A stretch of 5,999 nucleotides of DNA from Bacillota bacterium (GTDB lineage Bacteria > Bacillota > Clostridia > Lachnospirales > Lachnospiraceae), in NCBI GenBank assembly GCA_023414985.1, contig JAEZLY010000177.1:1-5999 (forward strand). Direction: 5' to 3'. The notes under the pieces were generated by a model. It was not told where the DNA came from and ran no database searches. It saw nothing but the letters and a program-made list of their open reading frames with translations. Below are positions 5,015 through 5,999 of the stretch, in pieces. Numbering within the stretch: position 1 is the stretch's first letter; every line of letters begins with the position of its first letter. The position numbers and the translations under genes were made by a program.

Positions 5015-5031
5015 ATTATATAATTTTAGAA

Positions 5032-5999
5032 TTACTCTTCCACACTATAGTTGGGAGCTTCCTTCGTGATATGGATATCATGAGGATGACTTTCCTTCAG
5101 GGAAGCTGCCGTAATCTTCACGAATTTTCCGGTATCCTGTAAGGTCTTAATGCGATCGGCACCGCAGTAACCCATACCGGAGCGCAAGCCTCCGATGAGC
5201 TGGAATACAGTATCCTCTACCGTTCCCTTGTAAGCTACACGGCCTTCTACTCCTTCCGGTACCAGCTTCTTCGCATCTGTCTGGAAATAGCGGTCCTTGC
5301 TGCCCTGTTCCATAGCGGAAATGGAACCCATGCCACGATATACCTTATATTTTCTACCCTGGAACAACTCGAAGGTTCCGGGGCTCTCATCGCAGCCGGC
5401 AAAGATGCTGCCCATCATACATACATTCGCTCCGGCAGCGAGAGCTTTCGTAATATCACCGGAGTATTTGATGCCGCCATCCGCGATAATCGGGATGTTA
5501 TAAGCCTTTGCAGCATCAAAGGAATTCATGATGGCTGTAATCTGAGGTACGCCGATGCCCGCAACCACTCGGGTGGTGCAGATGGAACCCGGACCGATAC
5601 CTACCTTTACAGCATCTACTCCTGCTTTGATTAAGTCCACTGTCGCTTCCGCAGTCGCGACATTACCCGCAATGATCTGAAGGCTGGGATATGCGTCACG
5701 GACCATTTTCACTGTTTTGATGATATTTGCAGAGTGACCATGTGCGGAATCGAGGACAATTGCATCCACCTTTGCTTTCACGAGAGCCTCGACCCGTTCT
5801 AATATATTATTTGTAATACCTACTGCTGCGGCGCATAACAGTCTGCCTTGGGAATCTTTCGCAGATAAAGGATACTTGATCTGTTTTTCAATATCCTTAA
5901 TGGTAATGAGGCCTTTTAAGTTACCTTCGTCATCCACCAGCGGCAGCTTTTCTTTTCTTGCCTTTGCAAGGATTTTCTTTGCTTCCTCCAGGGTGATGC
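5032..5999 (-). CDS. guaB: Inosine-5'-monophosphate dehydrogenase GuaB, C-terminal part (N-terminus beyond window edge)
   Basis: GuaB oxidises IMP to XMP with NAD+, the committed step to GMP, in the cytoplasm. The 321 visible residues begin inside the second CBS domain (TLEEAKKIL, then LPLVDDEGNLKGLITIKDIEK) and continue through the catalytic barrel to the stop. Seen are VLDSAHGHS, IIAGNVAT, the active-site loop GIGPGSICTTR (nucleophilic cysteine encoded at 5578-5580), IIADGGIKYSGD, NVCMMGS, YRGMGS, the flap Arg/Tyr in EGVEGRVAYKG, and GGLRSGMGYCGA near the end. The family is usually about 485-490 residues, so roughly 160 are missing to the right. A GTG at 5937 could be taken as a start, but it encodes the internal valine of LPLVDDEG, and the frame stays open to the edge. 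A strong terminator follows the stop, so guaB ends its transcript. PurH at the other end of the window supplies the IMP substrate. Confidence 0.97.
   Translation of the reverse strand, partial: ITLEEAKKILAKARKEKLPLVDDEGNLKGLITIKDIEKQIKYPLSAKDSQGRLLCAAAVGITNNILERVEALVKAKVDAIVLDSAHGHSANIIKTVKMVRDAYPSLQIIAGNVATAEATVDLIKAGVDAVKVGIGPGSICTTRVVAGIGVPQITAIMNSFDAAKAYNIPIIADGGIKYSGDITKALAAGANVCMMGSIFAGCDESPGTFELFQGRKYKVYRGMGSISAMEQGSKDRYFQTDAKKLVPEGVEGRVAYKGTVEDTVFQLIGGLRSGMGYCGADRIKTLQDTGKFVKITAASLKESHPHDIHITKEAPNYSVEE

Noticed and set aside
5935..5937. GTG at 5937 as the guaB start
   Set aside because: It encodes an internal valine in the conserved CBS sequence LPLVDDEG, and the open frame continues to the window edge with matching family sequence.
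1..5999. tRNA, rRNA, CRISPR, phage or transposase genes
   Set aside because: No cloverleaf, rRNA signature, regularly spaced repeats or mobile-element protein was found on reading either strand.

Overview
The window looks like a piece of chromosome from a low-to-moderate GC Gram-positive anaerobe. A Clostridia/Lachnospiraceae-type origin is my best guess. The reasons are AT-rich intergenic DNA, strong AGGAGG-type ribosome binding sites, near-consensus sigma-A promoters, a Firmicutes-type IMP dehydrogenase and pyruvate kinase, and a DUF1461/Lit-like membrane protein. All family assignments come from reading the translations; no search was run.

Layout, left to right. (1) 1-433, minus strand: the first 144 residues of purH (bifunctional AICAR transformylase/IMP cyclohydrolase), running off the left edge. 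(2) 434-956: a 523-bp intergenic region between divergent genes. It holds a purH promoter, two inverted PurBox-like sites, an elaborate nested inverted-repeat element (658-773) that folds on paper into a three-way junction with an alternative pairing, and a near-consensus plus-strand promoter. (3) 957-3067, plus strand: a four-helix DUF1461/TIGR01906 membrane protein resembling lipoprotein intramolecular transacylase (Lit), followed 11 nt later by pyk. The pair looks like a translationally coupled bicistron and ends in a long two-part hairpin terminator. (4) 3155-4698, minus strand: an APH-family kinase followed, with a 4-bp ATGA overlap, by a membrane-anchored amidase_2 peptidoglycan amidase. 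Both are driven by a TTGACA-17-TACAAT promoter. (5) 4699-5031: intergenic, with that promoter, a short upstream ORF, repeated TAATTGTCAGG motifs and the guaB terminator. (6) 5032-5999, minus strand: the C-terminal 321 residues of guaB (IMP dehydrogenase), whose start lies beyond the right edge.

How the genes relate. PurH makes IMP and GuaB converts IMP to XMP, so the two edge genes belong to one purine route, although other transcription units separate them. The lit-like/pyk pair joins an envelope enzyme to central glycolysis. The kinase/amidase pair joins a small-molecule kinase to cell-wall hydrolysis. Nothing in the window looks like a phage, transposase, CRISPR array, rRNA or tRNA. The least explained signal is the structured intergenic element at 658-773.
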